64,000 nucleotides of DNA. Origin: Homoserinibacter gongjuensis (GTDB lineage: Bacteria; Actinomycetota; Actinomycetes; Actinomycetales; Microbacteriaceae). The notes under the pieces were generated by a model. The model did no database searches. It was not told the DNA's origin and worked only from the letters and a program-made list of their open reading frames with translations. Position 1 is the stretch's first letter, and each line of letters begins with the position of its first letter. Positions 9,314-17,961 of the stretch are shown here, one piece after another. The translations under genes and the position numbers were made by a program. Location: contig NZ_BSVA01000001.1 in NCBI RefSeq assembly GCF_030161875.1, positions 1,426,001-1,490,000 on the forward strand, given 5' to 3'.

Positions 9314-10660
9314 GTGGCGCCGCCGTCGCGCGTGCTCGCGCGGCTGAAGAGGTGGGTGCGTCCGGTTTCCGCGGCAAGTGCCGACGGACCGTTCACCGAG
9401 CTCGACGCCCGACGGCTGGGGCCGTCCGCCGCTACTTCGTGCGGCATCCGGTGGTCATGGATGTCGTCGTCGCCCTCTGGTACGCGATTCCCGCGACCGT
9501 CACGGCCCTCCTTGTGGCGGCGGGGGAGCGAACGCGACCGCGGGCCCGCAGCCCGCGCTCGGCATGGTGCAGCTCGCGGCCGCGGTGCTCGGCGGCCTCG
9601 TGCTGCTGCGCCGACGGCACGAGCCCGTGCTGACCGTCGCCGCGCTCGCCGTGCTCGCGGTCGTCTCGCTCGTGCTCGTGCACGAGGCCAACGGGCTCGA
9701 GTTCGCGCTCGCCCTCGGGATGTATGCGGTCGCGGCCGGACGCACACCCGCGGTCACCTGGATCGTCGAGCTCGCGATGGTGCTCGTGGTGGGCGCCGCG
9801 AACATCCTGTGGCTGCGCGCCGCGGTGGGGGAACCGATCGAGCAGAGTGCGGAGATCGTCGTGCCGGCGATCGCGTTGCTCGTCGTCATGAGCGTCGTCG
9901 CGATCGCGATCGGTGTGAGCGTGCGGGGGCGGCGCCAGCACATCGACGCACTCATCCAACGCGCCAACGCCCTCGCGCACGATCGCGAGCAGCAGGCGGC
10001 GCTCGCCGTCGCCGAGGAGCGCACGCGCATCGCGCGCGAGCTGCACGACGTGGTCGCCCACTCGCTCACGGTCATGGTGGCCCTCGCCGACGGAGCCCGG
10101 GCGGCATCCGGAAGCGATCCGGCGGGCGCCGAGCGCGCGCTCGACGCCCTCACCGAGACGGGCCGCTCGGCGCTCGCCGACATGCGCCGCGTGCTCGGCG
10201 TGCTGCGGGATCCGTCCGATGACGCGCCGCTCGAACCGGAGCCCGACGTCGGGCTCGAGGAGCTCATCGAGCGGTTCCGCACGGCGGGGCTTCCCACCCG
10301 CCTCGTGCGCAGGGGTGCGCTCGATCAGCTGCCGATCGCGGTGCGCCGTTCGATGTGGCGCATCGTGCAGGAGTCGCTCACCAACGTGCTGCGCCACGCG
10401 CCCGGGTCGCCTTTCGTGCTCGTGGAGCTCGAGCGGCTCATCGACGAGCGTGGTGACCGCGTCGAGGTGCGCATCACGAACGAGCTCGGGCCTGTCGCCG
10501 TGGACGCGGCCGCGGGCACGGGCCGCGGCATCCTCGGCATGCGTGAACGGGCCGCCTCGCTCGGCGGTAGCGTCGAGGCGGGCGCGCACGAGCGCGGCTG
10601 GCAGGTGCGGGCGGTGCTGCCGCTCGCGGAACCGGATGCGAACGTGGGGGCGGCAGGTGA
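9314..10660 (+). CDS. Sensor histidine kinase, NarL-partner class (three frameshifts)
   Basis: A continuous protein appears when one base is restored in each of the G runs 9418-9421, 9522-9526 and 10646-10650. The last correction lets it stop at TGA 10658-10660, overlapping the regulator start as GTGA. Four to five membrane segments (HPVVMDVVVALWYAIPATV, then LAAAVLGGLVLL, VAALAVLAVVSLVLV and further) precede the dimerisation box ERTRIARELHDVVAHSLTVM, whose His is the phosphorylation site. The HATPase part has the N box ESLTNVLRHA and G box GRGILGMRER. There is no large extracellular loop, as in LiaS/DesK-like kinases that sense the membrane or the neighbouring transporter. The start is uncertain: GTG 9314 is the first plausible one. 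Confidence 0.8.
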
Positions 10661-11324
10661 CCGACGACATCCGCGTGCTGCTCGTCGACGACCAGTCGAT
10701 GCTGCGGCTCGGCTTCCGCATGGTGCTGTCGGCCGAGGAGGGCATCGAGGTCGTCGGCGAGGCGGGCGACGGCGCGGCCGGGCTCGCGATGACGAAGGCG
10801 CTGCAGCCGGACGTCGTGCTCATGGATGTGCGCATGCCGGGCGTCGACGGCATCGAGGCCACCCGCCGCATCATCGCGGAGGCACCGGGCGCCCGAGTCA
10901 TCATCCTCACGACCTTCGACCTCGACGAGTACGCCTTCGCTGCCCTGCGGGCGGGCGCGAGCGGGTTCCTGCTGAAAGATGCGCGCCCCGCCGAGCTCGT
11001 GGCCGCGATCCGCTCCGTGGCCGCGGGGGACGCCGCGGTCGCGCCGCGCATCACCCGCCGGATGCTCGAGCTGTTCGCCGAACGACTGCCGGATGCCGGG
11101 GCGGCGCCCGCTGCCGACGCACGTCTCGCACCCTCACCCCGCGCGAGCACGAGATCTTCGCGGCGCTCGGTGAGGGGCTCAGCAACGCCGAGATCGCCGA
11201 GCGGTTCGTGCTCTCGGAGGCGACCGTCAAGACGCACGTCGCGCGCGTGCTCGGCAAGCTGGGCCTGCGCGACCGCGTGCAGGCCGTCGTGCTCGCCTAT
11301 GAGACGGGCGTCGCCGGCCGCTGA
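10657..11324 (+). CDS. NarL/LuxR-family response regulator (one frameshift)
   Basis: Receiver domain: VLLVDDQSMLR, phospho-acceptor Asp in VVLMDVRMPGVDG, Thr in ILTTFD and Lys in FLLKDARP. After one restored base between 11098 and 11130 the LuxR-type helix-turn-helix follows: LTPREHEIFAALGEGLSN, AEIAERFVLSEATVKTHV. It would be phosphorylated by the kinase it overlaps and most likely regulates the exporter at 7540-9269. The start GTG 10657 overlaps the kinase stop. Confidence 0.85.
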
Positions 11325-11337
11325 CGCTGCGTCAGCG
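11319..11337. terminator. Bidirectional hairpin between convergent genes
   Basis: CGCTGACG (11319-11326), loop CTG, CGTCAGCG (11330-11337): a perfect 8-bp stem covering the stop codon of the response regulator and the last bases before the stop of the convergent hydrolase at 11332. No T-tract on either side, as is usual in high-GC actinobacteria. Confidence 0.55.
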
Positions 11338-11970
11338 CCGCGCGCGGAGGAACTCGGCGACGTCGCGCAGCATCTCGTCGCTCACCGAGTGACCGAGGCC
11401 CGGGTAGACAGCCCCCGTGAGGCTCGTGTGGTGCGGCAGCCACTGCTCGGCGCGGTGGATGAGCTCGGGGGTGAAGAACGGGTCGACGGCGCCGCGACCC
11501 CAGTAGGCCGGTGGGCGCGCAATCGCGAGTGCCGCATCCGCGGGGTGCGAACCGCCCACGACGAAGCCTGACATGTTCACGGCGAACGACACGATGCCGT
11601 GGCCTTGCCGCAGCAGGTGGGTCGCGAGGGCACCGCCCTGCGAGAAGCCGAGGGTGCCCACGGTCGTCGGGCGCCACGGAAGTCGACGCAGCCATGCGAG
11701 CACGGCATCCGCCATGGCATCGGCCGAGGCCAGGCGCGGGTCGCCCGGCGGCTCTGCGTCGTCGTCGAACCACGCGAAGCCCGGCCCGTACTCGTACGGG
11801 GCCCGCAGCGAGGCGTAGGTGAACCCCGATGGCAGCAGGCTGAACAGCGAGGCGAGGTCGCGCTCGTCGGAGCCGCGTCCGTGCATCACGATCACAAGCG
11901 GATGCTGGTCACGCCCTTCGGGCTCGGTGCTCCAGACCACCAGTTCGGGATCGATCGCGATGTCGGCCAC
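11332..11970 (-). CDS. Alpha/beta hydrolase, phospholipase/carboxylesterase family
   Basis: 212 residues, intact. LVIVMHGRGSDERDL supplies the oxyanion HGRG; GFSQGG carries the nucleophile Ser; VDPFFTPE and LGHSVSDE give candidate Asp and His. This matches the dienelactone hydrolase/phospholipase-carboxylesterase (PF02230) family of soluble esterases. No signal peptide. Start ATG 11970 (MADIAIDPELVVW) fits family length. Natural substrate unknown. Confidence 0.8.
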   Translation of the reverse strand: MADIAIDPELVVWSTEPEGRDQHPLVIVMHGRGSDERDLASLFSLLPSGFTYASLRAPYEYGPGFAWFDDDAEPPGDPRLASADAMADAVLAWLRRLPWRPTTVGTLGFSQGGALATHLLRQGHGIVSFAVNMSGFVVGGSHPADAALAIARPPAYWGRGAVDPFFTPELIHRAEQWLPHHTSLTGAVYPGLGHSVSDEMLRDVAEFLRARR

Positions 11971-11990
11971 GCCTCCATCCTGCCCCCTTT

Positions 11991-12104
11991 GTCGAAAATG
12001 CAGGAGAGCCCCCGTGTCGAAAATGCAGGAGAGTTGGCGCCCGGATGCTGTGGTTGCGGGCGTCGACGGGCCGACACGCCCGAGGTCTCCTGCATTTTCG
12101 ACAC
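11991..12104. repeat. Inverted-repeat element, GTCGAAAATGCAGGA family, locus 2
   Basis: GTCGAAAATGCAGGAGAG at 11991-12008, a second direct copy GTGTCGAAAATGCAGGAGA at 12014-12032, and the perfect reverse complement of the latter at 12086-12104 (spacer 53 nt). It lies between the hydrolase start and the asparaginase stop, both on the minus strand. It shares the spacer block GCCGACACGCCCG with locus 1 at 1937-2031. Confidence 0.85.
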
Positions 12105-12144
12105 GGCGGTCGGGGGCGCCGCACGCGCGGATGCCGGGCAGGCG

Positions 12145-13125
12145 TCAGCGACCGCCCCCGAAGGCGTGGAACACCGCGGCGAGCTCGCCCGGCGTGAGCC
12201 CGCACGCGAGGGCCAGGGTGAGCAGCACGCGCGCCTTGAGCGGCGTGAGGGTGCCCGCATACAGTGCCCCCGCCGCGCGCCAGGTGCTGCTGCCGCCGTC
12301 GAATCCGTAGCCGGAGGTCACGGCCCCCGAGGCGCAGCGGCTCGCGAGCACGACGGGTCGCCCCGCCGCCATCCACTCGCGTGCGGCGGCCAGGATGCGC
12401 GCGTCGGTGTTGCCGGCGCCCATCGCCGCCACGACGAAGCCGGCCGCGTGCTCCGGGCCCGGGATGTCGTCGTCGTGCAGCGAGAGCGCCGCGGTCACGA
12501 GTGCGACACGCGCGTCCGCCGCCACGGGGATGCTGCCCAGCCGCACCGGCGTGCGCCTGCGGGCAAGGTGCACACCATCGGTTCCGACGTGGCCGAGAGC
12601 GCCGTGGTTCGGGCTCTGGAAGGTGGCGTAGGCCGTCGTGTGGGTCTTGGTCACGTCATCCGCGCCGAGCAGCTGGCCGCTCATCGCGACGAGCACGCCG
12701 AGTCCGCGCAGACGCGGATCGGCCGCCGCCAGAATCGCGTCGCGCAGGTTCTGCGGTCCGTCGAAGCCGGGCTGGCTCGCGTTGCGCATCGCGCCCACGA
12801 CGATGACGGGCACCTCGGTCAGAACGAGCAGATCCCAGGCGAAGGCCGTCTCATCGAGGCTGTCGGTGCCCTGCACCACGACGACGCCGTCGACCTCCGG
12901 GTCGTCGGCTTCACGCTGCACGAGGCGCGCGATCTCGAGCACGTGCGACATCCGGAAATGGGATGCGGGCAGCTTTCCCCAGTCGATCGTGCGGGTCGGA
13001 GGCAGTTCGTCGGCGATGGCCGCGAGCAGTGCATCCCCCGCGAGCGACGGCGAGGCGGCGCCGGTCTCGGGGTCGATCGTCATGGAGATGGTGCCGCCCG
13101 TGAAGATGAGCGAGATCACGCCCAT
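12145..13125 (-). CDS. L-asparaginase family amidohydrolase
   Basis: 326 residues from ATG 13125 (MGVISLIFTGGTISM). TGGTI carries the first catalytic Thr; VVVVQGTDSLDETAF carries the second Thr-Asp pair; DDVTKTHT supplies the conserved Lys; GFDGPQNLRDAI is also typical. The family hydrolyses the side-chain amide of asparagine, glutamine or related amides to release ammonia. No signal peptide, so it is cytoplasmic. It follows the M20 gene after one base and is the last gene of the importer operon, so here it may act on an amide released by the pathway and not on asparagine itself. Inverted-repeat locus 2 lies just downstream. Confidence 0.85.
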   Translation of the reverse strand: MGVISLIFTGGTISMTIDPETGAASPSLAGDALLAAIADELPPTRTIDWGKLPASHFRMSHVLEIARLVQREADDPEVDGVVVVQGTDSLDETAFAWDLLVLTEVPVIVVGAMRNASQPGFDGPQNLRDAILAAADPRLRGLGVLVAMSGQLLGADDVTKTHTTAYATFQSPNHGALGHVGTDGVHLARRRTPVRLGSIPVAADARVALVTAALSLHDDDIPGPEHAAGFVVAAMGAGNTDARILAAAREWMAAGRPVVLASRCASGAVTSGYGFDGGSSTWRAAGALYAGTLTPLKARVLLTLALACGLTPGELAAVFHAFGGGR

Positions 13126-13126
13126 C

Positions 13127-14281
13127 TCAGCGCGCGCCGAGCATGAGGTCGACCGCCGTGAGAGCGAGGATCTTGGAGGCATCCGCGAACGCGCGATCCC
13201 CATCCGGCGACCCCGCCGCCTCGCGGAACTCGTGGCTGTGCTCGCCGAGCGGGGGCGTGCCGATCGAGAGCGACAGCGGGGCGGTGGGCACCCGCTGGCT
13301 GATGCGCCCCGAGTCATTCGAGGCCCACAGGATCGGCTCGTCCTCGACGAGCTCGACGCCCACATAGGCGGCCGCATCGCGCATCAGCTCGCACACCTCG
13401 GGGTCGGGGCGCACCGACTCGTAGGGCAGCCGCTCCGGTTCGGGGAAGGTGACCTCGCAGTTCGCCGCCTCGGCAGCAGCGCGCGCCGCCTTCTTCACCA
13501 TCTCCACGAGCTCCTCGGCATAGGAGCGCTCGACCGCGCGGCACACGTACTCACTGCGCACGTAATCCGGGATGTTGGCGGGCGTGTCGCCGCCGTGCGT
13601 CACGATCCCGTGGATGCGCGCGTCGTCGTGCAGCTGCTGACGCATCGTGCTGATCGAGACGTACATGTTCACAAAGGCGTCGAGCGCGTTGCGTCCGCGG
13701 TAGGGGAACGCCGCGGCGTGCACGGCGTGCCCATGGAACTCGATCACGAGCGGCAGCAGGGTGAGCGAGCGCTGGCCGACGGTGTTGATGTCCTTGGGGT
13801 GGAACATCAGCAGGGCGTCGAGGCCCTCGAACAGTCCCGCATCCTCCATGTACATCTTGCCGCCCGCGGTCTCCTCCGCGGGCGTTCCGAACACCGTGAA
13901 GCGGCCCGTGAGCTCGTCGGCGCACGCCAGCAGCCCGGTGAGCGCCCCGATCGTCGAGGTCGAGATGAGGTTGTGCCCACACGCCTGGCCGAGCCCCGCG
14001 ACCGCGTCGTACTCCGCCATGGTGGCCACGTGGGGTCCCGGGCGACCGGTGTCGAGCGTGATGCTGAAGGCGGTCTCGAAGCCGCCGATGCCCTCCGCGA
14101 TGCTGACCCGGTCGCCGAGGTGCCGCGCGTGCTCGAGGATCGCCGCGACGGCGCGGTGCTCCTGCCAGCCGAGATCGTCGCACTCCCATACGGCGTGGCT
14201 CAGCTCGCGGAGCCAGGCGTGGCGCTCGTCGATCGTGGCGACGGCGGTCTCGCGCAGTCGCGTGCGCACGGTGTCGTCCAT
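13127..14281 (-). CDS. M20-family amidohydrolase (M20D/AbgB-like)
   Basis: 384 residues. Metal-site motifs: GLGQACGHN (His), PAEETAGGK (paired Glu), MFHPKD, and a late NDSGRISQ. A dimerisation domain with HGHAVHAAAFPYRGRNALDAF separates the two halves, as in aminobenzoyl-glutamate hydrolases, indole-acetyl-amino-acid hydrolases and similar M20D enzymes. It hydrolyses an amide bond of an N-acyl or N-carbamoyl compound. Start ATG 14281 lies eight bases from the permease stop. It sits between transporter and asparaginase genes, pointing to intracellular processing of the imported compound. Confidence 0.82.
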   Translation of the reverse strand: MDDTVRTRLRETAVATIDERHAWLRELSHAVWECDDLGWQEHRAVAAILEHARHLGDRVSIAEGIGGFETAFSITLDTGRPGPHVATMAEYDAVAGLGQACGHNLISTSTIGALTGLLACADELTGRFTVFGTPAEETAGGKMYMEDAGLFEGLDALLMFHPKDINTVGQRSLTLLPLVIEFHGHAVHAAAFPYRGRNALDAFVNMYVSISTMRQQLHDDARIHGIVTHGGDTPANIPDYVRSEYVCRAVERSYAEELVEMVKKAARAAAEAANCEVTFPEPERLPYESVRPDPEVCELMRDAAAYVGVELVEDEPILWASNDSGRISQRVPTAPLSLSIGTPPLGEHSHEFREAAGSPDGDRAFADASKILALTAVDLMLGAR

Positions 14282-14289
14282 GGTCACTC

Positions 14290-15207
14290 CTATTTCTCGA
14301 AGTTGATGGCGAGCGCTGCCGGCGGCCGCATCTTCGACACGAAGAGCGCGAGCGCGAGCAGTGTCACGACGTACGGCAGCGCGACGAGCAGCTGGTAGGG
14401 CACGGGCAGGCCGAGCGCCTGGGCGCGGATCTGGAAGGCGTCCACGAGGCTGAACAGCATCACGGCCCCGAACGCGCCGACGGGCTTCCACCGGCCGAAG
14501 ATGACCGCCGCGAGGGCGATGAAACCGATGCCCTTCGTGATGTTGGGCGTGAACACGCCGAGCCCGCCGAGGGTCAACAGCCCTCCGCCGATCCCCGCGA
14601 GCGCCCCGCAGAGCAGCAGCGCGATCCAGCGCGTCCGCACGACGTCGACGCCCATCGCCTCGGCTGCCGCGGGCTTCTCGCCGACCGACTTGAGGGTCAG
14701 CCCGAAGCGCGTCTTCGCGATGAGGTACCAGACGACAGGCACCGCGAGGTAGGCGAGGTAGACGACGATGTTCTGCGAGAACAGCGCCTTCCCGATGAGG
14801 GGGATGTCCGACAGCAGCGGGATCGGCAGCGGCGTCAGCGTCACGACCGCGCGGGTCACGTCGGCGCCGAGTGCCGAGACGAGCAGGAACGTCGTCGCGC
14901 CGAGGGCGAGGATGTTGAGCACGATGCCCGCGACCACCTGGTTGGCGCCGAAGATGAAGCACGCGACGCCCTGCAGTGTGGCGACGAGCACGCCGCCCAC
15001 CAGGGCCGCCGTGAACGCCACGATCAGGTCGCCCGACATCAGGGCACCCGCGACGCCGGTGAACGCGCCCACGAGCATCATGCCCTCGAGCTCGATGTTG
15101 ATGACGCCCGCCGTCTCGGAGATCACCTCGCCGAGGGCCGCGAACAACAGCGGTGCTGCGAGCGGCACCGCGGCCGCCAGCAGGAGGGCGAACCATTCGA
15201 TCGTCAT
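14290..15207 (-). CDS. BMP-type ABC importer, permease 2
   Basis: 305 residues, highly hydrophobic with about eight to ten segments. GVINIELEGMMLVGAFTGV is the hallmark of the NupQ/YufQ permease that partners BMP-family lipoproteins in nucleoside uptake. Its start overlaps the stop of permease 1 (ATGA at 15204-15207). Confidence 0.88.
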   Translation of the reverse strand: MTIEWFALLLAAAVPLAAPLLFAALGEVISETAGVINIELEGMMLVGAFTGVAGALMSGDLIVAFTAALVGGVLVATLQGVACFIFGANQVVAGIVLNILALGATTFLLVSALGADVTRAVVTLTPLPIPLLSDIPLIGKALFSQNIVVYLAYLAVPVVWYLIAKTRFGLTLKSVGEKPAAAEAMGVDVVRTRWIALLLCGALAGIGGGLLTLGGLGVFTPNITKGIGFIALAAVIFGRWKPVGAFGAVMLFSLVDAFQIRAQALGLPVPYQLLVALPYVVTLLALALFVSKMRPPAALAINFEK

Positions 15208-16361
15208 CGTGCGTCAACTCCCGTCGAGACCTGCTGGGCGCTCGCCGCTGCTGCGGCGTTCACGAGGGCGCGTCTCGCCGCCCGGCGCTTGGCGCGCTTG
15301 TCCATGTAGCCCATGCCGACGAGCACGTAGCCGACGCTGAGGCCGGCCGCGACCATCACGATCGCGGAGCTCACGCCGCGCGCGCTCGTCTGCAGTCCGG
15401 CGCCACCCGCATCGAGGGCACCGAACAGCAGCGCCGCCGCGACGATGCCCGCCGGGTGCAGGCGTCCGAGCAGGGCGATGGCGATGGCCTCGAAGCCGAA
15501 CCCCGGCGAGAAGCCCTCGATGAGGCGACCGCGGATGCCGATCGTCTCCACGGCTCCCGCGACACCGGCGAAGGCACCGCTCACCGCCATCGTGGCGATG
15601 ATCATGAACTTCACCTTGATGCCGAGGAACCCGGATGCGATCTCGTTCCCGCCGAGCGAGCGCAGTTCCAGCCCGAACCGCGTGCGATCCACGAGGAACC
15701 AGCTGAGTGCGACGCCGACGAGCACCACGAAGATGCCGGCGTTGAGCACCGTGCCGGGGATCAGCACGGGCAGCTTGGCGTGCGCCTCGAACGGTGCCGT
15801 CGCCGGGAACGTCGACATCGGCACCGCCCACGGCCCCTCGAGCAGGTACTGCGTGATCTGGATGCCGACGTACACGAGCATGAGCGAGGTGATGACCTCG
15901 TTGATGCCGCGGTGCGCCCGCAGGAAGCCCGGGATCGCGCCCCACGCGGCGCCCGCGAGCCCACCGGCCACGATCGCGACGATCGGCACGAGGGGCTGAG
16001 GCAGTGCAGGCAGGGCGAGCACCATGCCGGCGGCGGCGGTTCCGCCGATGTAGATCTGGCCCTCCGCGCCGATGTTCCAGAGGTTGGCGCGAATGGCGAT
16101 CGCGATGCCGAGCGCCGCGAGGAGCCGCGGCATCGCCTTGATGATCGTCGCGCTCACGGCGTAGGGGCTGCCGAACGCGGCGTTGATCATGCTCGCGTAG
16201 GCGGTGAGCGGGTTCGCACCGACGATGAGCAGGATGATCGCGACCGTCGCGAGCGCCAGCAGCACCGAGATGAGCGGCACGAGCAGCCCCTCGGCGATCC
16301 GCCTGCGGCTGCCGAGCGATTGACTGACGGTACGCAGCGCGTCCGTGATCCGGGCCATCAT
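15204..16361 (-). CDS. BMP-type ABC importer, permease 1
   Basis: About 385 residues. LWNIGAEGQIYIGGTAAAG is the signature of the NupP/YufP-type permease; ten or so membrane segments follow. A very strong Shine-Dalgarno (GGAGGAGGAGG) ends just before the twin ATG at 16361/16358, so a separate start is clear even though the upstream ATPase frame runs into it without a stop. The C-terminus is a short basic, then Ala-rich tail. Confidence 0.87.
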   Translation of the reverse strand: MMARITDALRTVSQSLGSRRRIAEGLLVPLISVLLALATVAIILLIVGANPLTAYASMINAAFGSPYAVSATIIKAMPRLLAALGIAIAIRANLWNIGAEGQIYIGGTAAAGMVLALPALPQPLVPIVAIVAGGLAGAAWGAIPGFLRAHRGINEVITSLMLVYVGIQITQYLLEGPWAVPMSTFPATAPFEAHAKLPVLIPGTVLNAGIFVVLVGVALSWFLVDRTRFGLELRSLGGNEIASGFLGIKVKFMIIATMAVSGAFAGVAGAVETIGIRGRLIEGFSPGFGFEAIAIALLGRLHPAGIVAAALLFGALDAGGAGLQTSARGVSSAIVMVAAGLSVGYVLVGMGYMDKRAKRRAARRALVNAAAAASAQQVSTGVDAR

Positions 16362-17877
16362 GCTGCCTCCTCCTCCCATGAGCAGCCCGAGCTTCTCGCT
16401 CGTGGCCTCGCGAGCGTCGAGGATGCCCGCGACGCGACCCTGATACAGAACGAGGATCCTGTCGGACAGCGTGAGCAGTTCGTCGAGGTCCACGGATGCG
16501 AACGCGATCGCCGCGCCCTTCGCGCGCATCGTGCGCACGCGGTCGTGCACGGCGGCGATCGACGCGAAGTCGAGCCCGCGGGTGGCGAAGCACGACAGGA
16601 TGACGGACGGGTTCCGCGAGAACTCGCGCGCCACGACGACGCGCTGCTGGTTGCCGCCCGAGAGCGTGCCGGCCAGGACATCCGGCCCCGCCACCCGGAT
16701 GTCGTACTGCTCGATGAGCTGCGTCACGTGCTGGCGGATCGCCGCGCGACGCAGCACCCCGCCTCGGCTGAACTCCGGCTCGTTGGCGACCGGCAGGATG
16801 AGATTGTCGGCGACCGAGAGCGTCGCCACGAACCCGGCGGCGTGCCGATCGGCGGCGATGTGGGCGATGCCGCGACGTTGCCGCTCGCGCACGCTCAGCC
16901 GGGAGATGTTCTCGGAATCGAGGTGCACCGAGCCGCCCGACAGCGGGCGAACCCCGGCGAGTGCCTCGATGAGTTCCACCTGGCCGCTGCCTTCGACGCC
17001 GGCGATCCCGAGCACCTCGCCCGGGTAGAGCTCGAGCGAGACGTCGTGCACGTCACCGCGCATGCCTTCGGCGCGCGTCGAGATGGCCTCCGCACGCAGG
17101 CGGGGCGTCTCGCCGCGCGGTGCGTGCTCGTGGCGCTCGGTGTCGATGATGCTGAGCGTGCCGACCATCATCTCGGCGAGCTGCGCCTGGGTGGTGCCTG
17201 CGGCATCCAGGGTGGCGACGAGCCTGCCGCGACGCAGCACGGTCACGCGGTCGACGAGGCGCAGCACCTCTTCGAGCTTGTGGGAGATCAGGAAGATGCC
17301 CATCCCGTCGGCGGCGAGCTGCGCGAGCAGCCCGATGAGCTCCTGCGCCTCCTGCGGGGTGAGTACCGAGGTCGGCTCGTCGAGGATGAGCACGCGTGCG
17401 TCGCGCGCGAGGGCCTTCAGCAGCTCGGCACGCTGCTGCATGCCGACGCTGAGCGAGCCCACGACCGCGTTCGGCGGCACGCCGAGTCCGTAGCGCTCCG
17501 AGAGGGCGCGCACGCGCTCGGCCCCTGACCGAGCGAGATCTTCTCGCCGGAGTTGCTGAGCGAGAGCACCATGTTCTCGGCGACCGTGAGGGTCGGGATG
17601 AGCGAGAAGTGCTGCTGCACGAAACCGATCCCGTGCGCGAGGGCCTCCTTCGGGCTGCCGAGCGCGATGGGCGCGCCGTCGAGTTCGATGGTGCCCGCGT
17701 CGGGAGTGGTGAGGCCGTAGATGATCGCCATGAGCGTCGTCTTGCCCGCGCCGTTCTCTCCGAGGACGCCGTGGATCTCGCCGGATCGCAGATCGATCGA
17801 GACGTCGTGGTTCGCGACGACGCCGGGGTAGGTCTTGGTGATCCTCGGGCGGCGAGGAGCGGGGTGCTCTCGGTCAT
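16358..17877 (-). CDS. BMP-type ABC importer, duplicated ATPase (two frameshifts)
   Basis: About 505 residues with two nucleotide-binding domains, as in NupO/YufO and sugar-type importers. Restoring one base near 17848-17853 and one in the C run 17522-17525 gives GENGAGKTTLMAIIYGL (Walker A 1), VGSLSVGMQQRAELLKAL (signature 1), LILDEPTSVL (Walker B 1), then GIAGVEGSGQ (degenerate Walker A 2), LSGGNQQRVVVAREF (signature 2) and TRGLD. No stop precedes the permease: the frame passes GLLMGGGGS straight into the permease Met-Met-Ala-Arg. Either a small indel removed the stop, or the two are fused; I favour the indel because of the strong ribosome site. A TGA in another frame at 16358-16360 is the likely original stop. 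Confidence 0.82.
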
Positions 17878-17914
17878 CGGGTCTTTCCGTTCAGTTGGCG
17901 GATGGAGGTCGAGG

Positions 17915-17954
17915 GTCCCGCCCTGCCGCACGCGCGGATGCGGCAGAGCGGGAC
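17915..17954 (-). terminator. Intercistronic hairpin between BMP gene and ATPase gene
   Basis: 16-nt arms at 17915-17930 and 17939-17954 pair at 15 of 16 positions around an 8-nt loop, with no T-tract. It lies after the binding-protein stop and before the ATPase start. Such hairpins partly terminate or protect the upstream mRNA so that the binding protein is made in excess over the membrane subunits. Confidence 0.6.
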
Positions 17955-17961
17955 GAGGGGA

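Noticed and set aside
7540..11324. Antibiotic biosynthesis cluster around the ABC exporter
   Set aside because: Only exporter and two-component genes are present; no biosynthetic genes are in the window.
1937..12104. CRISPR-like array from the GTCGAAAATGCAGGA arms
   Set aside because: Arms are inverted, copies few, spacers conserved between loci, and there are no cas genes.
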